A stretch of 64,000 bases of DNA, from positions 1,850,375 through 1,914,374 of the forward strand of contig CM039502.1 of assembly GCA_022432975.1 (NCBI GenBank), in the 5' to 3' direction. Position numbers and translations under genes: made by a program. This DNA is from Begonia masoniana (lineage: Eukaryota > Streptophyta > Magnoliopsida > Cucurbitales > Begoniaceae). This document shows, piece by piece, positions 1 to 11,871 of this stretch (position 1 is the stretch's first letter; each line of letters starts with the position of its first letter). A model generated the notes under the pieces. The model worked only from the letters and a program-made list of their open reading frames with translations, had not been told where the DNA came from and searched no databases.

Positions 1-224
1 AAATTTAACAGATAAATTGACGAGATTGTCCAAATTGCTAACAACTTTAACATTAAAGTCTTCTTTATTAGAAAAAAGAAGTTTTTCCTTGGAACACATC
101 TAAATTAGAGTAATTTCAGAAATGTAAATTTATAAACCTTATTCTTCCATTCCTCCTCCAAATTGAAGAACAACAAGTTCTGCGCCCATTCAAGTGAATT
201 CCCCAATCAATTTTTTTTTTTCAT

Positions 225-2899
225 TTATTTGCTTTGACATTGCCCTGTTGAATCACTATATTGATCTTTGTTGTATCTACTTAGATCGGCATGAGTGTCT
301 CGATAACGCTGGCTCAAATATGTTTGGCACAAGATCGGAGGGTACCTTCGAGTTAAGAATCAAAGCACCATTAGAAAATTCAATGGGTAATCAATAACGA
401 TAGATTGACAACGAAAGCAAAGACTAATGGGCGAATTCGGATTTGGCCAAGGATTTGTTACCGCATAATCATGATCGTTACACATTAAAACCGAAATTTA
501 AACCAAGCACAATGATAAGAAATTAAAAGGGTGAGGTGCCATAGTTTTGTAATGGGGAGGTTACTTGGCTATATATTAAGAACGTCGAGGGGAGAATTGA
601 CGGGGATGAAATGTTATTGAGTCTAGTCTTTCGTGTTTGTTCGGGAACGGTAGTAACGGCAGTATTAACTTACTTGGGTGGATTTTTATCCGACTTGCAG
701 GTCGGCAAGCATTCGACTAGACAGTCGTGACTAGGTTCTACGAAAAACGCTATCTGTCCAACGAAAGAATAGAGTAACAATTCACATTCAATTTCATGGT
801 TTGAAGATGTAATATAGAGAGAGAAAATATCTAACTATGGAACAATATTGTGCGGTTAAAAGTTATATTACTCACAGAATATCTCTCTTGGCCATTCCCT
901 ATAACTCTGTGAAGTGTAGACCTGAAGTTAAGAATGATATCATCATACAAATACAACATATTTTATAAAATAGAATCATCGATGGCACAATCTAACTAAC
1001 AAGAACTAAGCCTCAACTCTCTGAACTTAGTCATTGTCTATTATTGCAATTTAAATCAGTCAAACAGAACTGGTTGCATTAAGTAATGTTATGATTGCCA
1101 TAAACTGATTAAGAATCTAATCAGCTAATTAGTACTCTTTCTTACACACTACATCCATGACAGCATGATCAATCCCATCAAAACTTCAATTTCAAGCTTG
1201 AAGAACATGATCGAAACGATACATGATTGTTTGAAGAGCGTTAAATTGCTCGACTTCCATACGGGAAAAAACAGTAACAGATGAGCAGTTTGATGAAATA
1301 TTTACTTGAAAATAGAATTGCTCCATCGCTCCAGCATGTCTCCCAGATTGACAATAAACGACCTATTAAAAGCGAAAAAAAATTAAAAATTGCGAATAAG
1401 CTTGAGCCTTGTGTGTGTGTGTGTGTAGATTTGAAAACAAATCACAGAGCTAACAGTTAGACAAGATTCACCCTTTTAGAGGTGCTACAAATTCCCATAT
1501 CTGAGGTTTTGCATCCTTGTCCCTGCAGACCTGTGATAAGAACAAACACTAAATGAATATTTGTAAAATGAAAAAGATAAGGTTCAAAACCTCATATCTA
1601 TGACATTGCCATTACTTGGAGACCGACTATTTCGTCAGTTGCTAAGAGGGTGATTAAGCCAAAATCAGAATGAGCTCCAGCTCCGTATATTCCCTTCGAA
1701 GGATCAGAAATTTTGCCTAAATCACATTTTTAACTAAAATTATTCCACATTTTGCGTGAATTGAGCGCATAAAATAAGATTTTCAATGGAGTTTTCAAAT
1801 CCCACCTTCGTAATGTAAAAGGCGTAAGGTTGCAATAGGCTCACCGAGCATTTCTAGCTTATCGAAGAAATCAGCATCTAGATCAAGTGCAAGGGCTATA
1901 ATCCTAGCAACTGCTTTGGCTACTTCTCTTAATGTGCACAAATCATTATAAAAACAATTATGGGGGAGAGTGGGAAATTAACATCTAAATAGTAGATATT
2001 CTTAAGCATTTGGATCTAATTCTCTAAAACAAGTGCATTGCCTAGCTCATATGATATTTATCAAAAACTCACAATGACTTTTGATGAAATTTCTCCATTG
2101 TCTCCCTCCATCCGGCCAAAAGATCTGACGATCAGCAAAACATTAACACAGGCCAGCAATTTTGATTCCTCAGAGACACCTTCATATGTTATAAAACTAG
2201 TTACCTTCTACAGGCCAAACATTCTGCCCATAAAATGGTTTTTGATCTTCTGGGTCATCTTCATACGTCTCAACTCCTATGTAGTAACCCTCCTTGTAAT
2301 CCCCTACTTCACAGAAGGGAAGTTATAGAGAAGAAGGAAAAATGTCAAGAATTGAACCTTATATCCACACCTAGAGCAAAATAACAGAGGTTTTCTCTCA
2401 AGGACGATCCTCAGTTGCTTCATGATCATAACTATCAGCAAGCATCTTCGTGTAATTGAAGCTTAAAGTGATGTAAAAATATTTGCTAACAAACCATGTA
2501 ATTGATTGCCAGGATCGAGGAGCTCGTCAAGAAGAGGGGTATATCCTCTATGCTTTTCATTCCTCAAACTCTTCATCTTCTCGCTCAAAGGCAAGCTGAA
2601 AAAGCTTTTGCTTCGAGCGAAAACCTCTTCCATGAATTCCTCGCTTATGCCATGGTTGATTACATAAAAAAATCCAGTGCCCAAGCAGGCCTGGACAGCG
2701 ATTTTGTCAATCAACGAGAACAAGAGCAAAATATAAATCTTCAGCAGAAAAATGACGCGGAAATGGAAAAAATGAACCCCCCCACCTGTTTGAGTAAAGA
2801 CACTGATAGACCTACATCTCGGCTGGAGAGGTCGATACAGTTGAGGGATAAGAACTTCGGCGCTTCGTCAACGGCGCCGCCATGACTCTGAATGTCCAT
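225..2899 (-). CDS. 2-oxoglutarate/Fe(II)-dependent dioxygenase, 11 exons
   Basis: Soluble non-haem iron oxygenase. Exons from the start codon: 2786-2899, 2495-2690, 2205-2303, 2073-2124, 1806-1927, 1616-1716, 1472-1530, 1306-1362, 876-921, 674-753, 225-345. They sum to 1047 nt (348 aa) with continuous phase and GT-AG borders. The N-terminal DIOX_N region carries GFFYVINHGI. The iron triad is visible as H210 and D212 in GAHSDFG and H271 in STLHRV; R280 and S282 (RYS) form the 2-oxoglutarate-binding RxS. The overall pattern (HRGYTPLLDELLDP, GDYKEGYYIG, LLHYEG) resembles the plant group often labelled 2-oxoglutarate-Fe(II) oxidoreductase hxnY-like. It is not a typical ACC oxidase or gibberellin oxidase. 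The substrate is unknown. A short GT repeat lies in an intron near 1413-1430. The gene looks intact. Confidence 0.93.
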
Positions 2900-3960
2900 T
2901 TCTCCAAGAACAGATGAAGGAGCTCGTTGGTTTCGCCACCACGAAGTGGCAAAGAATGGAGAACTCCGTCGATCAAGCTGCCTCCAACACGTTTCTCGTT
3001 TATTTATAGAAATAAAAATTCAATTTTGATTGATGGGTCGAAATACTTTCTGAAATAGGAATACTCTCCAACCGCCATCTGCCATTATGAACATTACCTA
3101 AACAAGCTTTTGACTGGTTTCATTGGACGAGACAGTGGGCTTTAACTGCTCTAAATGGAAGATCTGTACGAATTGGATATCATTGAGGACCCATTAACAA
3201 TGTGTAATGCATTCTCGTCATCTCAATTAGAAATTGAAAGATAACCGGAGAAAATAAAATACGACGTAAAATTTCATATTTACGTGAAAAAAAAAAATTG
3301 GAATAAAATATCACGAGTAGATGAATAAATTTACTATGAATATCAAATTACAACAACGAGTTTTGCGACTCCACTTTACATTAAGTTTTAGAGAAAACAA
3401 AACTTTAATGAAATTCTCAACGTACGTCTAACCGATCTTGCACAGATAGAATTCATGTCACACCTAAATCTACCATCTTGTACTGTGAATGTAAAGGTAA
3501 GACTTTTTTAGAGCAATACTAGGTTAGAAATTTAAATGGGATTTCTTAATATTTGCTTATATCATATTATCTAAAGTTTGTATAGAAATTTTAATAAGTA
3601 ATTAAATATTATAAATTAGGCATAAAAAAACAAATAAATGTCGTCAAATTCTCCAATTTCATATTTTGTTTGATTTTTAATTTTTTTAATTTACTAAATT
3701 GGTCCCCTCTAGTATCGTATGTGGCTGCGTCAACACTCTAAATCTCATATAATAATCTCAAATAAAACAAATGTAAAAAAATAAATTACTTTATTATTTT
3801 CAATGTGCGAGCTGATTAAGACAATTAAGGAAAAAATTAATCTACGTGATTACAATTATCCTCTCCTAATTACATAATTAAGAGAGTCGTAGGTTGTTTT
3901 AGTTGACCTTTGACTTGTAACACGCGAACAGATTGTCAAGAATTGAAGTGGGATTATTTA
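2900..3960. other. Upstream region of the dioxygenase gene, no gene seen
   Basis: AT-rich sequence with no supportable reading frame. It holds the promoter and 5' leader of the minus-strand dioxygenase. The only named motif I can point to is a W-box pair near 3903. Confidence 0.6.
3903..3915 (+). promoter_or_regulatory. W-box pair (TTGACC, TTGACT)
   Basis: Two W-box cores, TTGACC at 3903-3908 and TTGACT at 3910-3915, lie one base apart about 1 kb upstream of the dioxygenase start. WRKY factors bind such cores. The motif match is direct; a role is inferred. Confidence 0.35.
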
Positions 3961-4403
3961 AACTGACCGTACTTCTAAAGTTTGCACCTTTAGTTAGTTT
4001 TCGTGGTTACAACTAATGATTCGGGTTCATACTATTTGATTAATGAATAAAACCTAATTATTTATTACGGTAAGTAAGCTAATTATGGTACCTAATCTTA
4101 CAAAAATATCCCATTTTTCTTTTGGATTATTGTATGTCTTCATACCCTAATGCCAACCACAATTTACCTTCTTTTTTTTTTTTTAATTATTAGTATTAAT
4201 TGAAAATAATGAAGGAAAAAAGCATGAAATTTGCCTTGGCATTGCCGATAATCAATTATTGCGAATAAAAAATAAATAAATAAAAGCACGCAGTTTTGTG
4301 AATGTTGTTGTCACAATTTTGTCCTTCATTAATTATTTCATATTCTTATTGTTAGGACATTGAATCAAAACAACAAAATTATGATAGTAAAATTTTAATC
4401 TAC
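3961..4403. repeat. Duplicated RING-gene 3' flank, copy A
   Basis: This stretch aligns in order with 5325-5735, the 3' flank of the RING-H2 gene. Shared blocks include TAAAGTTTGC, TACCTAATCTTACAAAA, TTGGATTATTGT and an end block TTTTAATCTACAA at both 4391-4403 and 5712-5724. Between blocks the copies are diverged. Similarity stops just after 4403, where LTR-like sequence begins, whereas copy B continues toward the RING coding region. Confidence 0.6.
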
Positions 4404-4404
4404 A

Positions 4405-4960
4405 ACTCCCTACTTGCTATTGTCCCACATTGACAGAACTAAAATAAACGGTCTTGTATTATTAGGGGGATTTCCTCACTTTTTGAGCTATCTTTTGAAG
4501 TGAGTTTTACCCTCTCACTTTTTATTATGGTATCAGAGCTAAATTTGTACAATGTGAGGACCGATTAAATAAACTAGACGTGAAGGAAAGAAAAATTTAT
4601 CACGCTATACGTGTGTATGAGTGTTATCTCATATCGACAGAACCAAAGTAAATGGTCTTGTATAAATATAAGAAAGATTCCATCACTCATTGACCTAACT
4701 TTTGGAGTGAGTTTTACCCTCCCACTTTCTATCACTTGTCAACTTAATCTATTCACGGGTAGAATTTCGAGACTCCGACAATTACACGCGAGGAATCGCA
4801 TGCCTCCTCCCATAGCAAAGGGGTGACGAGAAAGAGCCACTGGGAGGTACAATCGTCTTTTTGTAAGTGATTCGAACATGGGGTCGGAAACTCGGGCTGC
4901 TTAGTTCCGGGCGCTGCTTATGTGCTCTAATTATGGTTATAATATTCTATTAGTGAATGT
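4405..4960 (+). mobile_element. Decayed LTR-retroelement fragment
   Basis: Two similar stretches, about 4418-4525 and 4622-4733, share a CGACAGAAC/TGACAGAAC-type start, a GGTCTTGTAT block and an end reading GAGTGAGTTTTACCCTC. After the first comes TGGTATCAGAGC (4529-4540), the classic primer-binding site complementary to initiator Met-tRNA. No coding capacity is visible. It looks like a small, rearranged LTR or TRIM-type remnant. Its outer borders are uncertain. Confidence 0.5.
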
Positions 4961-5139
4961 ATTGTGTCAAGGAACATTTCATCAATTATGCAGTTGGCAG
5001 CGTGGTTATATCTGAGATTACAACTTTTGACATCTTTTCTAACTTTGGTATGTCCAATTCTTTAAAGTTCTATTCGATCGATATGTTTTATTATTTACCC
5101 AGGATAGAATGTAAACTAACATACACTAAATAGGAGAGA

Positions 5140-5290
5140 GAAATAGAACATGATATTTTAGAGAGAGAATTGGTGAGAAGGTAATGGTAGAGAGGATGGG
5201 ATTTATTAAAAGAAAAAACGCGTGATGTGCCCACTGCCGCCCTCAATTAACATGCAATCAATCTCTCTGTTTCTTTCACATAATTTTGAA
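5140..5290 (-). repeat. Duplicated RING promoter/leader, decayed copy
   Basis: This segment resembles 6107-6260, the leader and promoter of the RING-H2 gene. Common features are a GA-rich tract, a GGTAGAGAGGATGG/GGTCTAGAGGAGGAGG block, a TGCCC...GCCCTCAATT block, ACATGCAAT and a CTCTCTGTT block. The TATATAA of the intact copy corresponds here to TTTATTAAAAGA. No RING reading frame follows it. Confidence 0.55.
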
Positions 5291-5324
5291 ATATATCTTA
5301 AAGATTGTACTTTTAGAAATGTTC

Positions 5325-5735
5325 TTAAATTGACAACGACAAAATGACACTAAAGTTTGCTCCTTTAATTAGCTATCCTAAGTAAAACTAGTTACTTTCT
5401 GGTCATCTTCTTTGACAAGTATTTATCCTGGTTTGCTAACTAATAACATACCTAATCTTACAAAAGCTGTCATTTTTCGCTTGATTTTAGCTTGGATTAT
5501 TGTTTCTCTTCCGACCCTAATGGCAACAGTAATTACCCATTTTGTATTATTTTTTTCAGCTGAAATCAGTTCTGTAAATAGTTAAAAAAGAAGTAAAATA
5601 AGAGGATGCCGAGTGTCAACGTCTTAATTTCTCCTCCATTGATATGTCATATTATTGACATTATATCGTTGAAAATTATCAAATATACTAAAATAATGAA
5701 AGTAAATTTTAATCTACAATAACCCATCTCAGCAA
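5325..5735. repeat. RING-gene 3' flank, copy B
   Basis: This is the counterpart of 3961-4403. It directly adjoins the 3' end of the intact RING-H2 gene, which identifies it as that gene's downstream region. Confidence 0.55.
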
Positions 5736-5770
5736 ACTTGAATTTCTCGTTCTTTCAGTTTCGCTGGCGA

Positions 5771-6088
5771 TTACACGCCGGAAATCTGACGCCTGCAAAT
5801 CGGGCAAGAGTTACCGCGGGAAAACCACCTGGAGATACAAGCAGAGTGGTAAACATGTCCACATGGGATTTGTTTACCTCCCTCGTCTTTCTGAAAGTGA
5901 TCCAGACAAACCGGACAAACCTCCGTCGAATTGACCGTCGGAAAATCGGGGAGCGTAGTCGAAGCCGGTTCCGAGCTCCGACGATGACTGTAATCCTCCG
6001 GCAGTGAAAGCACCGTGTCAAGGTCGAACATTTCCTCAATTGCGTAGCTGGGTATGGCGCCGTTTCTCTCAGATAATAGACTGGCCAT
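5771..6088 (-). CDS. RING-H2 zinc finger protein, probable E3 ubiquitin ligase
   Basis: Intronless 105-aa protein. Residues 58-98 fit a complete RING-H2 finger, C-x2-C-x14-C-x-H-x2-H-x2-C-x10-C-x2-C: C58, C61, C76, H78, H81, C84, C95, C98. W88 sits in the usual E2-contact position, and CPICRR closes the domain. The N-terminus contains IPSYAIEEM, polar and without a membrane segment, so a cytosolic or nuclear E3 is likely. Such small proteins ubiquitinate partners with an E2; the substrate is unknown. The start is the first ATG after a GA-rich leader, with a TATA box about 100 bp upstream. A broken second copy of its flanks lies downstream. Confidence 0.88.
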   Translation of the reverse strand: MASLLSERNGAIPSYAIEEMFDLDTVLSLPEDYSHRRSSEPASTTLPDFPTVNSTEVCPVCLDHFQKDEGGKQIPCGHVYHSACISRWFSRGNSCPICRRQISGV

Positions 6089-6106
6089 GAGAGAAAGAGA
6101 TTGATT

Positions 6107-6260
6107 GATAGTTTAGAGAGAGAAAGAAAGAGAGAGAGAGAGAGATTGGAGAGAAAATAGGTTGGAAGAAATGGTCTAGAGGAGGAGGTTTATATAGAGG
6201 GAAAAAGAGTCATGCCCGCCTCAATTGACATGCAATTAGGCTCTCTGTTGTTCTATTTAA
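6107..6260 (-). repeat. RING promoter/leader with GA tract, intact copy
   Basis: GA-rich leader (about 6107-6150) followed upstream by the promoter segment duplicated at 5140-5290. This is the intact partner of that repeat pair. Confidence 0.5.
6189..6197 (-). promoter_or_regulatory. TATA box of the RING-H2 gene
   Basis: On the minus strand this reads CTATATAAA, about 100 bp upstream of the RING-H2 start codon and just outside a GA-rich leader. Confidence 0.55.
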
Positions 6261-7500
6261 CTTCTATAATAGTTTATCTTTTAGCCTAATCGTGTATGAA
6301 AGGACTGTTGGAACTCTTTTGTCATCGGTAAATGCGATCGATTTATTATTATAATTATTTATGATTTATTAAATTAGTCATTAATCTTTGTAGCGTAGTT
6401 TAAGTCGATCTACAGGAAGGTGTCTGTCTTTCAAATACAAGTTGCATAAAGGCAAGTGGCTGGCTATTCGAGTCAAACTTGCATTAAAGGTTTGACTGCT
6501 ACTTTCTGAACTTTAATCCCAACAACATAAGTCGGCTGATCTGCAATGTTTCTTGCGCCTTCGTAACACCTTCGTGGGTTAAACTTTCTTTTGGTTTTTC
6601 CACTTGCGTTCTCCTTAATGTCTTCCCCAACCAGCTTACACCTTTGGTTTGAGAGTCACGTTTGTTTTTTTTTTTTTTTAAATATAATATGTTACTGATT
6701 TTGGAGACTGCAGCCAAAAACGTGACAATTGTAGGAAAATAAAGTTGGCATAAATTAAGAATTAAAGTATGAACAAATATATTTTTTGCCAGCTTTTAAC
6801 CTTGTTCTACATTTATTTATGTGCTTCTGAAGGGTGTAACGAAAAATAAGGATTTGATTTCCAAAATTATGATACCATTGTTCATGATTTTGGAAGTGGG
6901 TGGGTCGATGTCCTTAGGTCTTACTTAAAGACGTCTCGTTGTTAATTGGCAAAATTTATGTCTTATTTTAATATTAAGACCTCTTGTTGTATTTAATGAC
7001 ATCGAGTTATGTAAATGTCATCTTAAGATGTAAGATTAGATGGTAAATTTAACATTAATTTTTTTTTTGTCATTTTCATGTTTTTTGTGTTAACCTTAGC
7101 AACCGCAAGCTGGCCGAGCCCCTGACCTAAAAATGATTTTTCGGGCTAGGTTTGGTCTGGATTGCCCTACTTGGATCTAGTTTCATACAAGTGAGCTGGC
7201 TTTATCACGCAAATCTGTTGATAGGACAAATTTCAACGAGATTGCAATAAGTATTTAAAAAAATAATAATATTAAGTTTAATATTTTATTATATACTCTA
7301 AACATATTTTATAACGTGTAAAAAAAATAGTGCAATTAATGTAATAAATTAATTATTTATACTTCGTTATATTAATTGTACTTATTATTATTGGTAAAGA
7401 TTTTGATATTAGGATAATATAATAAAAAATAGCATTATTGTTGAAAGATGCTAATTTTAGTGATTAGCACGTGCATGGCATGCCCAGAAAGTAAATAATT
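6261..7500. other. Intergenic, no gene seen
   Basis: AT-rich spacer between the divergent RING-H2 and cytochrome b5-like genes. Short open frames here look like chance. No element with clear ends was found. Confidence 0.5.
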
Positions 7501-8217
7501 GAAAATCGAAGGCCGAATGGAATTAGAAGCCTCGACTCTCGAGCGACTCTATTAGACCCCGTCTCTCTTCTTCAGGAGCTGGTCGGACTCGGAGCTCCAT
7601 TGCGGCCAAATTACCGGCGGAGGAAGCAAAAGGCAGCTCCGCTCTCTCAGAGCCCCTTGCCCATCCATTCAAATAAGTCCCTTCCTTGGCCTGTCAAAGA
7701 ACCTGAAGGTGATGCCTTTCTTTTGAGTTTCATTTTTTAAGGATTAGATTGCCGAGAACTCTGCAATTCGGCTTTGTTCCTTCTGATTGGTCATTTGTTT
7801 GTCAATTATTTTCTTTGTTTTCGTACATTTTTCCATGTTTGAGAAGCTGCATTTCGAGGCAAAATCAGATCTGCTCGACTAGAACTTGACTTGGGTCTCT
7901 ACAAGATCGACATATAGTTGCTTCGGTCTCCTAGCTGCTAATTAAAACTCTTATTTATTCTATATGTAGCACTGAAATCAATGAAGAAACAAATAGCCGA
8001 AACAAAAAGCAGTACCGGAATTCACAGTTCACTTTAGCCCCTGAATTAAACTTTATCAGGGGAAAATTTCTTTTTTTTTTTCTGAAAATCAACTTAATGC
8101 TGTGATTTTAGCTCCTACTTTTCTTAGATATGATGATTTCAGCCAAATGGGATAACTTTTTCCCCCCTCATTTGTCTTTCTGTTTGGATGTTGTTAAGCA
8201 GGTGAAGTAGCTGCATT

Positions 8218-9395
8218 ATGGTTGTAATTGTTGTAACCTTGGTTTTGAGTGTTTTATTGGCAGCCTTATTTTTTATCCCACGCTCCCGTACCTCCGGTAA
8301 TATTCACATTTTCTATCTTCTATTGCATTGATAAAAAACTTTTCTTGTTAAGAAATTATACCTGATATTAAAAATATTTTCGTGTATGAATCAATCGCAG
8401 GTCATTCAGGAAAGGTTCGATCAAATGCCGATGATAAGGTGATTTCATGTTTGTTCTTTGAAATTTAAAACTCCAGTGTTATTTGTGATTTCGCAATTGC
8501 ATGGCAAGATCTTTTTTGGGCATACCTTTAATCTAACTAAGTATCTGATTTGATTTATGAGGATCGAATTTTTCGAGTTTCAATGATTTGTTGTCTTTAA
8601 AGTAGACATTATTTTCTGCAAAGGAAATGACCGTAGAAAGTCGTCCTCTAGTTCATTACACGAGATTCTATGATTGTATATACTAAAATCTCTCCTTGTG
8701 ATTGCACATTGATTGAGTTAATTCTAAAATTAGATGTCATATAATGAAGTTTGTTAGTTAATGCGATGAAAATTTCTTTTCATCGATGTTCGACATGTTG
8801 CGATTTACAGTTTTATTTCAATTTTTTCTCGATCGATTATATTCCCCCAAGATTTATACTTGGATTTGATGGCTATACTATTAGAACATAATGATTTTCC
8901 TTTTCTTAGCCTTCTAAAAGCTACAGCAAAGCTGAGGTGTCTCTGCATAATAAGAGAACAGATTGTTGGATTATTATCAAAGATAGGGTACGATCTTAAT
9001 CTCTTTAAACAACTATCAGAAACTCGGCGTTACTTTTATACGGCTAAATTCTCGATTAATTTCCTTTTCTTCCATTAAACAACTACAGGTTTACGATGTG
9101 ACGCCATACGTAGAGGAACACCCGGGAGGAGACGCAATTTTAGTTCATGCAGGGGACGACTCGACTGAAGGATTTTTTGGGTACTTATTCGCTGTTCTTT
9201 TCGTCTTTTATTTATCGAAAAAGGCAATATTTTCCAGCTTACGATATATCCATGGAACGATCCATTGCTAGTTTAGTTCTTACAATCTTATATGGTTCCA
9301 ATCTTTGATTTTCTATTTTGCATCGCAGGCCACAGCATGCTACCCGAGTCTTCGACATGATTGAGGATTTTTACATCGGTAATCTCGAGCTGTAA
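8218..9395 (+). CDS. CB5LP: Membrane-anchored cytochrome b5-like protein
   Basis: Small haem protein with an N-terminal anchor. Exons: 8218-8296, 8401-8438, 8910-8987, 9089-9180, 9329-9395 (354 nt, 117 aa). Residues 2-20 are hydrophobic and form one membrane segment. The cytochrome b5 domain follows, with [34 protein letters not shown] and PQHATRV. H76 in HPGG and H99 are the expected axial haem ligands. Length and N-terminal rather than C-terminal anchoring match Arabidopsis CB5LP. A leader exon probably ends at 7708 (AAG/GTGATG), with a 5' UTR intron 7709-8201 whose acceptor lies 16 bases before the ATG. Family members pass electrons to membrane oxygenases or desaturases; the partner is unknown. 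Confidence 0.9.
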
Positions 9396-9889
9396 TTTAC
9401 TCGAGTCCTTGCTTGTTCGATCATTGTAGAATCTGGAGCGTTGATTTTTTTTTCTCCTAGCTTAATCTTTGTTGAAGTTTTTGACAGCATATTTTGGACA
9501 CAACATGTTTTTTTTAACCTTATTGAAATAGATTAGCAGAAAATAAGGTTAATTCTATCGACATGGTGACGTTATATCATCTAATTATGCTATGATTACA
9601 TATTATAGTTAGTGATATTAATAAATATATATGCTTTTAGATCATTTGATGAAATAATTGAAGGGAATTCTATCACATCTAGAATAAATCAAAATATTGC
9701 AATAGCGGGCCCGTCTAATCAAGTATTCGGATTTTCTGACCGAATTCTCTTGGCCCGGCCCGATTGTTTCTTAAAGAGAGCTAGAACTAAGGAAACTAAA
9801 AACCTAACCCCTCACCGACTTCCCCTGCCCTGGGAAGAACCAAATCAGAAAAGCTCAGTTTTTTCTCTTGTTGACGTCGGAGAGTCGCC
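9396..9889. other. Spacer between CB5LP and TIM17
   Basis: Holds the CB5LP 3' UTR and the TIM17 promoter and leader. A C-rich stretch (about 9800-9840) precedes the TIM17 start. No separate gene is supported. Confidence 0.5.
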
Positions 9890-10558
9890 ATGGGAACTCC
9901 TGAAACTTCCAGGGAGCCTTGTCCGGACAGGATTCTTGATGATATAGGTGGAGCTTTCGGTATGGGAGCTGTAGGCGGGTCTGCTTTCCATTTCCTCAAA
10001 GGCGTTTACAGCTCTCCTAAAGGCACTAGGCTGATCGGAGGTTCTCAGGCCGTCCGAATGAATGCCCCCCGTGTCGGAGGAAGCTTTGCCGTGTGGGGAG
10101 GCTTGTTCTCGGCTTTCGATTGCACCATGGTTTATGTCAGGCAGAAGGAGGATCCGTGGAATTCGATCATCGCCGGAGCTGCTACCGGAGGATTTCTCCA
10201 GATGCGGCAGGGGCCTGGTGCTTCGGCTCGCTCTGCTCTTTTCGGTGGGGTTTTGCTCGCTCTAATTGAAGGAGCTGGAATAATGCTCAACAAGGTTTTT
10301 AGTCAACAGCAGGAAGTTCCTATGATGATTGAAGATCCTGCAGCTATGGGCCAGATTTCCAGCCGACCTCCGTCCCTATCTTTGCCGGAGGTGGCGCAGG
10401 GGACTGGGGCAGCTTCGGATTCCAGTTCTGGGTCGTGGTTTGGAGGTTTCTTTGGCGGAGACAAGAAGAAGGAGTCGAGTTCGCCGGCTGGGGGGAGCGA
10501 AACGAAGATTTTGGAGAGCTTTGATGCACCTCCTGTGCCCAATTTTGAGTACAAGTAA
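9890..10558 (+). CDS. TIM17: TIM17, mitochondrial inner membrane translocase subunit
   Basis: Intronless, 222 aa. It is a core subunit of the TIM23 complex, which imports presequence proteins across the mitochondrial inner membrane. The start [20 protein letters not shown] and the segments [39 protein letters not shown] and [18 protein letters not shown] are diagnostic of the Tim17 family. Four glycine-rich hydrophobic segments occupy roughly residues 18-135. The C-terminal extension (about 140-222) is polar with Gly/Ser-rich stretches, as in the longer plant TIM17 isoforms. The ATG is the first in frame after the leader and matches the family start. Confidence 0.95.
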   Translation: MGTPETSREPCPDRILDDIGGAFGMGAVGGSAFHFLKGVYSSPKGTRLIGGSQAVRMNAPRVGGSFAVWGGLFSAFDCTMVYVRQKEDPWNSIIAGAATGGFLQMRQGPGASARSALFGGVLLALIEGAGIMLNKVFSQQQEVPMMIEDPAAMGQISSRPPSLSLPEVAQGTGAASDSSSGSWFGGFFGGDKKKESSSPAGGSETKILESFDAPPVPNFEYK

Positions 10559-11871
10559 ATTTTGGGTATTCTTAGGTTGGTTCTAAGAATTGTTGTCATA
10601 TTGAAAAATCTACTTAATTTGTTCTTAGAAAGCGTGAATTTGAATCAAGGAGCTTCAGGTTGCTGATTATTTATCAAACTCCATGCTTGTTTTCTTAGAA
10701 ACAGTGGTAGTGTCTGTATAATAGTCGTTTTTATTTTCACATATGGATCTATTATTTGATTAATATCTAACTGCCAAGCATTGTTTGGGTTTAGTTTTCT
10801 GGTTATTTCATCTGAAAAGTACAGGCTTGGAGGATAAGACTTTACTATGAGAAATATGGTAGACAATGTATGGATATTCTGTGTAGGCGATTACTTCTTT
10901 TCTATTCCATGTAGGTGATTTGCTATTGGTTATATTGATTAGAATCTGTATAAAATGAAGACAGAACTTGCCTGATCACCTTCTTGTATATATTGTTTGG
11001 TGTCATTGCAGGTTAGTTGTTCTTGCTTTGAAAGTTTAAGCAAGAGATAATAAAAGGTTTAATTGTTTTTTTTTTTTTTTTTTTTTGAAGTAGTTGCTCA
11101 GAGAATGTATTATGCTCCGATTACCGAGTAAATTGGTTCTTAATTTGGATTCATTCTGCTCAAATCAGCATCATTTAAGATGTTCTTGTTGTAATGCCTT
11201 GTGTGCTGATGTCATTGGTCATCTTCAAGTTTATGTAATTTGGTTGCAGTGTTTGAACAAATGGTTTCCATGCTTCTGTCCAATCCCATTCTTTCCAAAT
11301 TGATTTACTGCTATTGCCCCAAATTCCTTTAGGGTTTATGAGGATGTAGTAGAGAGGAGTGCTGTGTTTGTTGTATGATGCTGATTTTTGGTGACATGCT
11401 TCCAATATTAGCTTTGTTCTGGCACAGTTGGTCAGAGTATGCAGCAAAGCTTTCATGGCATCATAATCACAAGTAGTACTCTTCAAGAGCATGTTTTAAA
11501 AATGGGAGGATTTCATAAACTTAAAAGATGTCTTGCGTTGCTTTAAACTTTTGAATTATGTTGTGTTTATTACGAGTTGATCATCTGTTTACTTCATTTT
11601 TTCAGTCATATTATGTTCAATTTCCCGTCTTCTTAGTACTATGTTGTTCGTTTTGAATCAGAGTTTGCACAAATTTGTTTTCGAAATTAACTCGAAACGT
11701 GTTTTACTAGGTACTAAAAAAGAACTCTAATTAGGAACTGTAGTTGCATTCACAGGTGAACTGTGTATTGTCTGATTAATAAGAAATATTTAGTAATCAA
11801 TTCAACAAAAAAAGAAGATTAATCAAAGAATGCAGTCCGAAAAAGCCAAAGGGAAAACTCAAGAGTAAAGA
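10559..11871. other. Intergenic, no gene seen
   Basis: TIM17 3' region and upstream region of the dehydrogenase-like gene. It contains a poly-T tract near 11066. A 105-codon minus-strand frame at 11175-11492 has no family resemblance and is not called. Confidence 0.5.

Noticed and set aside
1413..1432. GT repeat that might mark a regulatory site
   Set aside because: A short microsatellite inside a dioxygenase intron with nothing to support a function.
11175..11492. 105-codon minus-strand frame between TIM17 and the dehydrogenase-like gene
   Set aside because: No family resemblance, no convincing start context, and it lies in ordinary spacer sequence.
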